Source: JAIBJN01 sp963838795
GTDB taxonomy: Bacteria > Actinomycetota > Thermoleophilia > Gaiellales > Gaiellaceae
DNA: 50,869 nucleotides
NCBI GenBank assembly: GCA_963838795.1
Contig: CAWISL010000009.1
Span: forward strand, 1 to 50,869
Reading direction: 5' to 3'
This document shows positions 40,341-47,832 of the stretch, one piece after another. The position numbers and the translations under genes are program-made. A model generated the notes under the pieces. The model saw only the letters and a program-made list of their open reading frames with translations. It did no database searches and had not been told where the DNA came from. Every line of letters begins with the position of its first letter. Within the stretch, counting starts at the first letter, position 1.

Positions 40341-41240
40341 ATGGATTCGGCAGTTGCGCTTCGGCGATCGACGGCCTCGGCCCACGGGGCCCTCCTTGCC
40401 GTAGTCGTCGTGTGGGCGAGCGCGTTCTCGGTCATCAAGGTCCTGCTCGACCACGGCTTCGCCGCGGAGGACGTCGCCTTGCTCCGCTACCTCATCGCCG
40501 CGCCTGGGTTCGCGCTGCTCCTCTGGCGCGTCGGCGGCCTGCCCGGCATTACCCGCCGGGACGGTCTGCGTCTGGCAGCGGTCGGCGTTTGCGTGGTCGT
40601 CGGCTACCACATCTCGCTCAACGTGGGCACGAAGTACACGACGTCCGGAACCGCGGCCCTCGTGGTCGCCCTCTCCCCCGCGCTGACGCTCCTGCTGGCA
40701 GTGGGCGTCGGGCTGGAGCGCTGGAGCCCGCGCCGGGCCTCAGGTCTCGCCGTCGCCTTCGCGGGCGTCGCGATCGTCGTTCTCCTGGGCGCCGGAGGCG
40801 AGCTGTCGTTCGCGAACGCCAAGGGCCCGCTGATCGTTCTCGCAGCCCCGGTGTCATTCGCCCTCTACAACGTGCTCCTGAAGCCCCTGCTGGGTCGGTA
40901 CGACCTTCTCGCGCTGACGGCGGCCACCAGCCTGGTCGGGACCGTCTTCCTGCTCCCCTTCGTCGGCGGAGGGACGATCGACTCCGTCTCGGGAATCTCG
41001 CTGGAGGACGCGGTCCTCGTCCTCTACCTCGGCGTCGTCTCCACGTTCCTCGGCTACATCGGGTGGAACATCGGACTCCGCGGGCTCGGGGCCACCCGGG
41101 CGGTGTCCTACACATACCTCATCTCCCCGCTGGCGGTTCTCATGGGCGCCCTGCTCCTGGACGAGGCCGTGACCGTGTGGCTGGCGATCGGCGGCGTGCT
41201 CGTCCTCGGCGGGGTCGCGCTCGCCCAGCGAGCTCGCTAG
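40341..41240 (+). CDS. EamA-family (DMT superfamily) transporter
   Basis: The 299-residue membrane protein has ten predicted helices in two EamA repeats of five. The first half shows VVVVWASAFSVIKVLL and LLRYLIAAPGFALLL, and the second VLAAPVSFALYNVLLKPLL and YLGVVSTFLGYIGWNIGLRGLGATRAVSYTYLISPLAVLMG, the conserved end of the second repeat. Such proteins usually export metabolites or amino acids, but the substrate cannot be read. Its stop shares a CTAG with the stop of the convergent TetR gene. The gene lies inside the pnp-dapB housekeeping run and may be a later arrival, although its composition does not stand out. Confidence 0.92.
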   Translation: MDSAVALRRSTASAHGALLAVVVVWASAFSVIKVLLDHGFAAEDVALLRYLIAAPGFALLLWRVGGLPGITRRDGLRLAAVGVCVVVGYHISLNVGTKYTTSGTAALVVALSPALTLLLAVGVGLERWSPRRASGLAVAFAGVAIVVLLGAGGELSFANAKGPLIVLAAPVSFALYNVLLKPLLGRYDLLALTAATSLVGTVFLLPFVGGGTIDSVSGISLEDAVLVLYLGVVSTFLGYIGWNIGLRGLGATRAVSYTYLISPLAVLMGALLLDEAVTVWLAIGGVLVLGGVALAQRAR

Positions 41241-41959
41241 CGCGGAATCGTCGCTCCGAGCCAGAGGAGCCGGCCCGAGCGGCGGAGGAGCGTGTCGATC
41301 GGCTCCGACGGATCGGACGGGTGCCGCCGCGTCAGGCACTGGTTCAGCCACACGCCCTCGACGATGCTCGCGATCGCCGAGGCGAGGTCGCGAAGGGTCG
41401 TCCCTTCGCGCAACTTCAGGTGGAAGCGGTCGAGGGCGTTGTCGAGCACGTCCTCGAGGTGCTCGAGGTGTTGGAGCTGCTCGCCGATGCTCGGCACGCT
41501 CGCCCGCTCGCTCCACAGGCCGTACGGCACCGCGCTCAGCCAGAGCGCCCAGAGCGAGGCGTACGTCACCTCAGGGTCGGCGCGGTGCCGTGGACCCCGC
41601 GCTGACTCGCCGGCGAAGAACGCGTCCACCCACTCGTCGGCCGTGGCGAACTCGGCGGGGTCCGGGTATTCGAGCCGCTCGATGAACGCCCAGGTATTGA
41701 GCGCGAGCGCCATCGTTTCTGCCTGGAACGCGGACTGGCTCCCGAACAGGTTCGTGACGGCGCCGCGGGTCTTCCCTTCGAGCGCTGCCACGGCGCCGGC
41801 GTCGAGGCGGGCGAACGGGCCGATGGCGATCGACTCCTCGTCGAAGCGGCGAGCGTCTCTCTGCACCTGCTCCAGCACCGCGAGCTCGCCCATCTCGACG
41901 TAGCGCCGGCGTGCCTCCGCTCGCGGGAGCGTCGAGCGTCTGCGAGGGCTCGAAGCCAC
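41237..41959 (-). CDS. TetR-like transcriptional regulator
   Basis: This 240-residue protein has an N-terminal helix-turn-helix of TetR type (about 45-85, DAGAVAALEGKTRGAVTNLFGSQSAFQAETMAL, the recognition helix around GAVTNLFGS) preceded by about 40 unusual residues, and a helical ligand/dimer domain (about 90-235). It starts with GTG at 41959, with GGGAGG ten bases upstream, and is divergent from a membrane-protein gene whose promoter carries a perfect 23-bp palindrome. I infer that it represses that gene and probably itself. The ligand is unknown. Confidence 0.82.
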   Translation of the reverse strand: MASSPRRRSTLPRAEARRRYVEMGELAVLEQVQRDARRFDEESIAIGPFARLDAGAVAALEGKTRGAVTNLFGSQSAFQAETMALALNTWAFIERLEYPDPAEFATADEWVDAFFAGESARGPRHRADPEVTYASLWALWLSAVPYGLWSERASVPSIGEQLQHLEHLEDVLDNALDRFHLKLREGTTLRDLASAIASIVEGVWLNQCLTRRHPSDPSEPIDTLLRRSGRLLWLGATIPR

Positions 41960-41982
41960 GGTTCACCGCCTCCCTTCCTACC

Positions 41983-42011
41983 TTGACGTTTGTAGCAATA
42001 CGGCCTAGTCT
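41983..42011 (+). promoter_or_regulatory. Sigma-A promoter of the membrane-protein gene
   Basis: TTGACG at 41983-41988, a 17-base spacer and TAGTCT at 42006-42011 make the clearest primary-sigma promoter in the window. The last base of the -10 is the first base of the palindromic operator, so a bound repressor would block initiation. The expected start lies inside the palindrome. Confidence 0.75.
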
Positions 42012-42033
42012 ACGTACGTACGGTACGTACGTA
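42011..42033. promoter_or_regulatory. Perfect 23-bp palindromic operator, probably bound by the divergent TetR protein
   Basis: TACGTACGTAC at 42011-42021, a single central G, and GTACGTACGTA at 42023-42033 are exact reverse complements. The site sits between the -10 and the start codon of the plus-strand gene and 52 bases upstream of the TetR start codon, where TetR operators normally lie. The internal ACGT repetition would allow several binding registers. Confidence 0.85.
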
Positions 42034-42041
42034 TCTTCGCC

Positions 42042-42635
42042 ATGGAACTTCCAACCCCTTCCGCTCCCTGTGGCGGGTTCTCCCGGACGAAGCGCTGGGC
42101 GGTGACGCTGGCGGCGACCGTCGCCTCCACCTATCTGCTCGACGCCGTCGCCACGGCCGCCGGCGTCGCCCTGGCCGCCTCCCAGCCTCTCCGCGGCGCC
42201 GACCACTGGCTCGTCGTCGCGTTCCTGGCCGTGACGTACGTCGTGTGGGGCGCCGGGCTCCGGGTGAACCTCGCCGCCAACTCGCGACTGCTGGAGGAGA
42301 CAGGGACGAGCACGAGCGCGCTCTCGAAGGCAGCGTACGACCTGGCCGGGCTCGGACGAAGGAGCGCGCGGGCCCGCCGGCTCGCCTCGCAGGCCGGCTA
42401 CGTCACCACGGAGCTGGTCAAGGAGATTCCGTACTACGCCGGGGCGTTCGGCGCCGCCCTCGTCAGCGACTCCGTCTCGTCGAACGACGCGCTCGTCTTC
42501 CTGGCGGGCACCAACCTCGGCGCGGCCGCCTACGAGTACGCGCTCGGTCGCCTCACGCGCACGTTCCTGCGGCTCCGAAGCACGCGGGCCGCGCCGGAGG
42601 GACGGCCCGCGCAGCTCCGGATGCCTTCTTCCTAG
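42042..42635 (+). CDS. Membrane protein of unknown function under TetR operator control
   Basis: This 197-residue protein has membrane segments at about 18-45 and 55-74, a basic amphipathic stretch (about 85-120, with SALSKAAYDLAGLGRRSARARR), then hydrophobic segments at about 128-142 and 148-165, and a basic C-terminus. No catalytic motif is visible and I do not recognise the family. Its promoter and the operator 9 bases before its ATG make it the likely main target of the TetR protein. Its stop shares a CTAG with the pnp stop. Confidence 0.75.
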   Translation: MELPTPSAPCGGFSRTKRWAVTLAATVASTYLLDAVATAAGVALAASQPLRGADHWLVVAFLAVTYVVWGAGLRVNLAANSRLLEETGTSTSALSKAAYDLAGLGRRSARARRLASQAGYVTTELVKEIPYYAGAFGAALVSDSVSSNDALVFLAGTNLGAAAYEYALGRLTRTFLRLRSTRAAPEGRPAQLRMPSS

Positions 42636-45112
42636 CTCGGATCCCGGCGGGGTCCGCGCCGGCTGCCGCCGCGGCGGTCGCGGCCACGGTCGCCGTCGCG
42701 CTCACGGCGCTCGCGCGGCGGGGCGTCCTTCGCCCGCTCGATCAGCTCTTCGGGCTGGACGACGGTGCCGTTCTCGTGCTTGCCGACGAGCTTGAGGCCG
42801 ATGCGCCCGCGGGCCTTGTCGACCTCCTGGACGATGACGTCCAGCACGTCGCCGCGGCTGATGACGTCCTCGATGTGCCCGACGCGACCGGGGCCCACGT
42901 TGGAGACGTGGAGGAGACCGTCGGTGCCCTTCTTCAGCTCGACGAAGGCGCCGAAGTCCGTCGTCTTCACGACCTTGCCCGTGTACGTGTCGCCGACCTC
43001 GGGCTCCTTGGTGAGCGCCTGGATAGCCGCGATGGCGGCGTCGGCCTTCTCGCCCTCGGTCGCGTAGATGAGAATCGTCCCGTCCTCCTCGATGTCGATC
43101 TGGACCTCGTAGTCGGCCTCGAGGCCACGGATCGTCTCGCCGCCCTTGCCGATGATGAGCCCGATCTGCTCCGGGTCGATCGAGATCGTCGTGATCCGCG
43201 GCGCGTGCGCGGCGAGCTCCTGGCGGGACTCCGAGATCGCCTCGGCCATCCGGTCGAGGATGAACTCGCGGGCGCGCTTGGCCTGGTCGAGCGCGTTGCG
43301 CATGATCTCCTGCGTGACGCCGGTGATCTTGATGTCCATCTGCAGGGCGGTGATGCCCTCGCGCGAGCCGGCGACCTTGAAGTCCATGTCGCCGAGGTGA
43401 TCCTCGGCGCCCTGGATGTCGGTGAGGACGACATGCTCGTCGCCCTCCTTGACGAGGCCCATCGCGATGCCGCTGACGGGGCGCCGGATCGGCACGCCGG
43501 CGTCCATGAGCGCGAGGGTCGAGCCGCAGACGGAGCCCATCGACGAGGAGCCGTTTGACTCGAGCGTCTCCGAGACGAGGCGGATCGTGTACGGGAACTC
43601 CTCGAGCGGCGGGATCATCGGCTCGAGCGCGCGCTGCGCGAGCGCCCCGTGGCCGATGTCGCGGCGCTTGGGCCCGCGCATGAAGCCGGTCTCCCCCACC
43701 GAGTAGGGCGGGAAGTTGTAGTGGTGCATGTAGCGTCGCTCGACCTCGAGTGAGAGGTCGTCGATGCGCTGGCCCTCCTTGGCGGTGCCGAGCGTGAGAA
43801 GGGTCATGATCTGCGTCTGTCCACGGGTGAAGAGCGCGGAGCCGTGCGTGCGCGGCGAGACCCCGACCTCGCAAGTGACCGGGCGGACCTCATCGGTGGC
43901 GCGACCGTCCGGCCGCCGCTTCTCGACGGCGATCTTCTTCCGGATGAGGTCCTTGTAGATCGCGTCGGCGGCCTTCTTCACGTACGTCTTCGTCAGGCCG
44001 TCCTTGACCGAGGGCGGCTCGCCCTCGACGGTGGCGGGCCCGACCGGGAAGGGAAGGTCGACCGTCTCGATGATCCGCTCGAAGAGCAGGTGTCGCTTGG
44101 CCGAGCGCAGCTGCTTGGAGTCCTGCTCGGCGTCGGTCAGCACGCGCAGCTCGTCGTCGAACTGCTCTCGCACAGGCTGGAGGACCGCCTCCAGGCGGCG
44201 ACGCTCGAGGATGGCGTCGAGGCTCGCCCGGACCTGCGTCTCGCGGACGATGTCCTCCTCGGTGGAGTCGATCGTGATCGGCTCGCAGAGCTCGGCGACG
44301 AGCTCCTCGACGACGGCTCCGGCCTCGCGCAAACCCTCGGTGCCGATGCGGGAGGAGACCCGCTCGCCGTGGCTCGCGTCGAGCTCCTCGGTCAGCTCGG
44401 AATCGAGCCACTTCGGCTTGCCGACCCGGCGCCGCAGGTCCTCCTGCGCCTCGCAGAGCTTCTTGATCTCCGAGTGCGCAAGGTCGAACGCCCGGAGGAG
44501 CGTCTCCTCGGGCACCTCGTTGGCGCCCGCCTCGACCATCGTGAGGCCGTCCTTCGTGCCGACGACGATCAGGTCGAGCTCGGAGGTCTCGACGTCGGGG
44601 AGGGACGGGTTGACGACGAGCTCACCGTCCAGCATGCCGATGCGGACGCCGCCCACGGGGCCGAGGAACGGCAGCGGCGAGATCATCAGCGCCGCAGAGG
44701 CGCCGTTGATGGCCAGGATGTCGTGCGGGGTGATCAGATCGGCCGAGAGCGTCGTGCAGATGACCTGCACCTCGTTCCGGAAGCCCTTGGGCCAGAGCGG
44801 CCGGATCGGGCGGTCGATCATCCTGGCGGTGAGGATCGCCTTCTCGGTCGGGCGGCCCTCGCGCTTGAAGAAGCCGCCGGGGATCTTGCCTGCCGCGTAC
44901 ATACGCTCCTCGACGTCCACGGTGAGCGGGAAGAAGTCCGCGCCCTCCCGCGCCTCGAGCCGGCCCTGGGCCGTCGCGAGGACCATGGTGTCCCCGCTCC
45001 TGACGACAACGGCTCCGTCGGCCTGCTTGGCGAGCTTGCCCGTCTCGAACCGGATCTCGTCCTGGCCGACGGCAGCCGTCACCGACGTCGTCTCTGGTGC
45101 AATCGTGCTCAT
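42632..45112 (-). CDS. pnp: Polyribonucleotide nucleotidyltransferase (PNPase)
   Basis: PNPase degrades RNA 3'-5' by phosphorolysis and can add tails. From the ATG at 45112, preceded by GGAGG six bases upstream, it has 826 residues. Two RNase PH domains (about 10-225 and 335-555, the second with the phosphate-binding ETLESNGSSSMGSVCGSTLALMDAG) flank a helical linker. A KH domain (IDPEQIGLIIGKGGETIRGL), an S1 domain (GDTYTGKVVKTTDFGAFVELKKGTDGLLHVSN) and a very basic Arg/Gly-rich tail follow, the last probably an RNA-binding extension. It follows rpsO as in most bacteria, with a long hairpin in between. Confidence 0.98.
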   Translation of the reverse strand: MSTIAPETTSVTAAVGQDEIRFETGKLAKQADGAVVVRSGDTMVLATAQGRLEAREGADFFPLTVDVEERMYAAGKIPGGFFKREGRPTEKAILTARMIDRPIRPLWPKGFRNEVQVICTTLSADLITPHDILAINGASAALMISPLPFLGPVGGVRIGMLDGELVVNPSLPDVETSELDLIVVGTKDGLTMVEAGANEVPEETLLRAFDLAHSEIKKLCEAQEDLRRRVGKPKWLDSELTEELDASHGERVSSRIGTEGLREAGAVVEELVAELCEPITIDSTEEDIVRETQVRASLDAILERRRLEAVLQPVREQFDDELRVLTDAEQDSKQLRSAKRHLLFERIIETVDLPFPVGPATVEGEPPSVKDGLTKTYVKKAADAIYKDLIRKKIAVEKRRPDGRATDEVRPVTCEVGVSPRTHGSALFTRGQTQIMTLLTLGTAKEGQRIDDLSLEVERRYMHHYNFPPYSVGETGFMRGPKRRDIGHGALAQRALEPMIPPLEEFPYTIRLVSETLESNGSSSMGSVCGSTLALMDAGVPIRRPVSGIAMGLVKEGDEHVVLTDIQGAEDHLGDMDFKVAGSREGITALQMDIKITGVTQEIMRNALDQAKRAREFILDRMAEAISESRQELAAHAPRITTISIDPEQIGLIIGKGGETIRGLEADYEVQIDIEEDGTILIYATEGEKADAAIAAIQALTKEPEVGDTYTGKVVKTTDFGAFVELKKGTDGLLHVSNVGPGRVGHIEDVISRGDVLDVIVQEVDKARGRIGLKLVGKHENGTVVQPEELIERAKDAPPRERRERDGDRGRDRRGGSRRGPRRDPS

Positions 45113-45133
45113 GTGATGCCTCCTTCTCCTTGC

Positions 45134-45214
45134 GGGAGACGGAGGCGGAGGTTTGAGGCAGGCCCCGCCGGGACGGCGTCCCGGGATCTCCCTCAAACTT
45201 CCACCCGGTCTCCC
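45134..45214 (-). promoter_or_regulatory. Long stem-loop in the rpsO-pnp intergenic region
   Basis: Nested inverted repeats build one extended hairpin: GGGAGAC (45134-45140) with GTCTCCC (45208-45214), GTTTGAGG (45151-45158) with CCTCAAAC (45191-45198), and at the tip CCGGGAC (45168-45174) with GTCCCGG (45178-45184). Pairing between the first two arms is nearly continuous when wobble pairs are allowed. The pnp ribosome-binding site lies just downstream. In enteric bacteria a comparable stem is cut by RNase III and underlies pnp autocontrol; that role here is inferred. Confidence 0.65.
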
Positions 45215-45259
45215 AAGTGGTTGGCCGCTGGTGGGCGGTGGGGAGTCCGGGAGTTCCGC

Positions 45260-45529
45260 CTACCTCCTGAGGCCGAGTTCCTGGATCAGCGCCCGATAGC
45301 CCTCGAGATCCCGCTTCTGCAGGTAGTTGAGGAGCCGGCGGCGCTGGCCGACGAGCTTCAGGAGCCCGCGGCGTGAGTGGTGATCCTTCCGGTGCGTGCG
45401 CAAGTGCTCGGTCAGCTGTTCGATCCGCTTCGTGAGCAGCGCGATCTGCACCTGAGGTGAGCCGGTGTCGCCACCGGACCGACCGTGACGGTCGAAAATC
45501 TCGAGCTTTGCGTCCTTCGTGAGGGTCAC
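45260..45529 (-). CDS. rpsO: 30S ribosomal protein S15
   Basis: S15 binds 16S rRNA at the platform early in 30S assembly. The 89 residues show the usual family features: FDRHGRSGGDTGSPQVQIALLTKRIEQLTEHL, the KDHHSRRGLLKLVGQRRRLLNYL rRNA-binding helices and RDLEGYRALIQELGLRR at the end. The length is exactly typical. The start is 21 bases from the GTG of the divergent glutamyltranspeptidase-like gene, so the two share their upstream region. Confidence 0.98.
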   Translation of the reverse strand: MTLTKDAKLEIFDRHGRSGGDTGSPQVQIALLTKRIEQLTEHLRTHRKDHHSRRGLLKLVGQRRRLLNYLQKRDLEGYRALIQELGLRR

Positions 45530-45550
45530 GACCGACGTAGGCTAGCAAAG

Positions 45551-46954
45551 GTGCAGGTTCCTCCAGGCGTTGCTGCAGGCCATCCTGCGACGGCCGAGGC
45601 CGGCCTCGAGATCCTCGCCGAGGGCGGCTCCGCCGCCGACGCGGCAGTCGGGGCCGCGCTCGCTTCGTGCGTCGCGGAGACGGTGATGACGGGCATCGCA
45701 GGCGGTGGCTACGCCCTTTGGATCGAGGCCGGCAGCGGGCGCGCCGAGCTCCTGGACTTCTTCGTGACGGTCCCAGGGCTCGGCGGCTCCCGCGGGCCGG
45801 CCGAGCTGGAGGAGCTGGCCGTCCCGTTCGGCGAGGAGCTCGTCCATTACTTCGTCGGCGCGGCCACGTGCGCGGTTCCCGGCGTGCCAGCGGGCCTCGA
45901 CGAGCTCTGGCGCCGGGGCGGACGGCTTCCGTGGGCGCGGCTCGTCGAGCCCGCTCTGCGCCTGGCGCAGAGTGGTGTCCTGATGCCCTCCGCGCATGCG
46001 AAGTGCCTGGCCATGCTCGCCCCCGTCATGACGATGCGCGAAGGCGGCCGGATCTACGCGCCCGGCGGGCAGCTCCTGCAGGCGGGCGACCGCCTCGACC
46101 AGCCCGGACTTGTGGCGGCGCTCGAGGTCCTCGCGGCGGAAGGGGCCCGCACGTTCTACGAGGGCACGCTCGCGGAGTCGCTCCTGGACGTCATGCGGGA
46201 GCGCGTGGGTCTCGTCACCGCCGACGATCTCGCCCGCTATCACGTCCAGTGGTTCCAGCCGGCGGAGGCAACGTACATGGGCGTCCGCATCCAGACGCGG
46301 GGAGGGCTCTCGCAGCTCGTCGACACGCTCGTCTCGCTTCCGCCGCTGCGTGGGGTATCCCCGGCCGAACGCGCGCTCGCGCTCGCTCGCATCCTCGCAG
46401 CGCCGCTCTACAGCGGGCGCACCTACGAGCACACGACGAATCTGTGCGTTGCCGACGCGGCCGGCAGCGCCTGCGTCGTCACGACCAGCCTCGGGCTGGG
46501 CTCGGGCGACTTCCTGCCGGGCTTCGACGTCCACCTGAACAGCATGCTCGGGGAGTCCGACCTCCTGATCGGCCCGCTCGCACCCGGCGGGCGCATGGCG
46601 AGCATGATGTCGCCGACGGTCGGGCTGGACAGCGACGGAGGCCTCGTCGTCGCGGCCGGTGCGGCCGGAGGAACGCGCCTGCGTCCGGCGCTCGCGCAGG
46701 TGCTCTCCGGCATCCTCGACGAGGAGCTCCGCCCGCAGGCGGCGGTCGACCGGCCGCGGCTTCATTCGACCGGCGAGATCGTCCACGTCGAGCCCGGCTT
46801 CGACGAGAGCGCCGTCGAGGCACTCCGGGGAGAAGGCTACGACGTCCGCCTCTGGGACGAGCTCCACCACTACTTCGGCGGCGTCAGCGTGCTCGCCAGG
46901 GCGGGCGGGGCAGCGGATCCAAGGCGAAGCGGAGCGGCTCTCGCTCTGAGCTGA
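45551..46954 (+). CDS. Gamma-glutamyltranspeptidase family protein
   Basis: The 467-residue protein matches the GGT/Ntn-hydrolase family. HPATAEAGLEILAEGGSAADAAVGAALASCVAE and MTGIAGGGYALW form the N-terminal subunit, and EHTTNLCVADAAG supplies the Thr at which the precursor would self-cleave (usually TTHxS). GSGDFLPGFDVHLNSMLGE and GSGDF-type oxyanion segments follow, with AAGAAGGTRLRPALAQVL near the end. It is shorter than typical GGT (about 550) and has no signal peptide, so it may act in the cytoplasm. Candidate roles are glutathione or gamma-glutamyl compound hydrolysis. I take the GTG at 45551, since the longer frame overlaps rpsO. It lies on the plus strand inside the minus-strand ribF-rpsO run. 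Confidence 0.8.
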   Translation: MQVPPGVAAGHPATAEAGLEILAEGGSAADAAVGAALASCVAETVMTGIAGGGYALWIEAGSGRAELLDFFVTVPGLGGSRGPAELEELAVPFGEELVHYFVGAATCAVPGVPAGLDELWRRGGRLPWARLVEPALRLAQSGVLMPSAHAKCLAMLAPVMTMREGGRIYAPGGQLLQAGDRLDQPGLVAALEVLAAEGARTFYEGTLAESLLDVMRERVGLVTADDLARYHVQWFQPAEATYMGVRIQTRGGLSQLVDTLVSLPPLRGVSPAERALALARILAAPLYSGRTYEHTTNLCVADAAGSACVVTTSLGLGSGDFLPGFDVHLNSMLGESDLLIGPLAPGGRMASMMSPTVGLDSDGGLVVAAGAAGGTRLRPALAQVLSGILDEELRPQAAVDRPRLHSTGEIVHVEPGFDESAVEALRGEGYDVRLWDELHHYFGGVSVLARAGGAADPRRSGAALALS

Positions 46955-46963
46955 GCCGCCAGA

Positions 46964-47832
46964 TCAGCCTGGGCGGCAAACGGCGCGGGCCGCCTCGACG
47001 TCGGCGGCGATCTGCGCGACCAGGTCCTCCTCGCTCGCAAACGAGCGCTCCTCGCGTAGGCGCTCCCAGAGCTCCAGGCGGAGGCGGCTGCCGTACAGGT
47101 CGCCCTCGAAGTCGAGCAGGAACGCCTCGATGCGGCGCTCGTTCCCGCCGTAGTGCGGGTTGACGCCGATCGAGGCCGCCACCCGGTGTCCCAGCGCCTC
47201 CCCTGCGTAGATCCCGTAGGCGGGAACGACGGCGTGCGGGTCGGGCGAGAGGTTGGCGGTCGGAAAGCCGAGCGTCCCTCCGCGCTGGTCGCCGAAGACG
47301 ACGTTCGCCCTCGAGCTCGAAGGGTCTGCCCAGAAGCGTGGCGGCGCCGGTGAGGTCGCCCTCCCGAACGAGCTCCCGGATCCGGCTCGAGGAGACGCCC
47401 GCGAGGAGCGGCACCGGCAGAACCTCGAGATCGAGCGAGCGCAGGAGCCCGACATCGCCGCGCCGGCCCGCGCCGAAGCGGAAGTCCTCGCCGGCGACCA
47501 CGACCTTCGCTCCGATCGCAGTGAGGTAGTCGGCGACGAACGCCTCGGGCTCCAGGCGGGAGAGCTCCTGCGTGAACTCGACAACGAGCGTCTCGTCGGG
47601 CCCGACCTCCTCGATCAGCTCGAGCCGGCGCTCGAACGTCGTCAGGAGCTGTACGTCGTAGCCGAGGACGAGCCTCGGGTGCGGGATGAAAGGTGAGCAC
47701 GGTCGAGCGCAGCCCCGTCGCCTTGACGGCTTCGATCACCGCCCGGTGGCCGCGGTGGACGCCGTCGAAAGTGCCCAGGGCGACCGCTCGCTCGGCGGGC
47801 TCGAGCTCGGCCGGAGAACGGACGACGATCAC
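46964..47832 (-). pseudogene. ribF: Bifunctional riboflavin kinase / FAD synthetase, split by two extra bases as sequenced
   Basis: RibF phosphorylates riboflavin to FMN and adenylates it to FAD. Three frames are needed to read it. The first (from the GTG at 47832) gives ALGTFDGVHRGHRAVIE, the nucleotidyltransferase entry. Removing one base near 47678-47684 continues with HPRLVLGYDVQLLTTFERR, VVAGEDFRFGAGRRGD and LLAGVSSSRIRELVREGDL. Removing another near 47303-47313 continues with VVFGDQRGGTLGFPTANL, YGIYAGEALGHRVAASIG and the kinase domain to the stop at 46964. The corrected length is 867 bases, exactly 288 codons plus stop. The gene is essential in most bacteria, so I read both as insertion errors. 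It overlaps the MFS gene by a GTGA. Confidence 0.9.
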
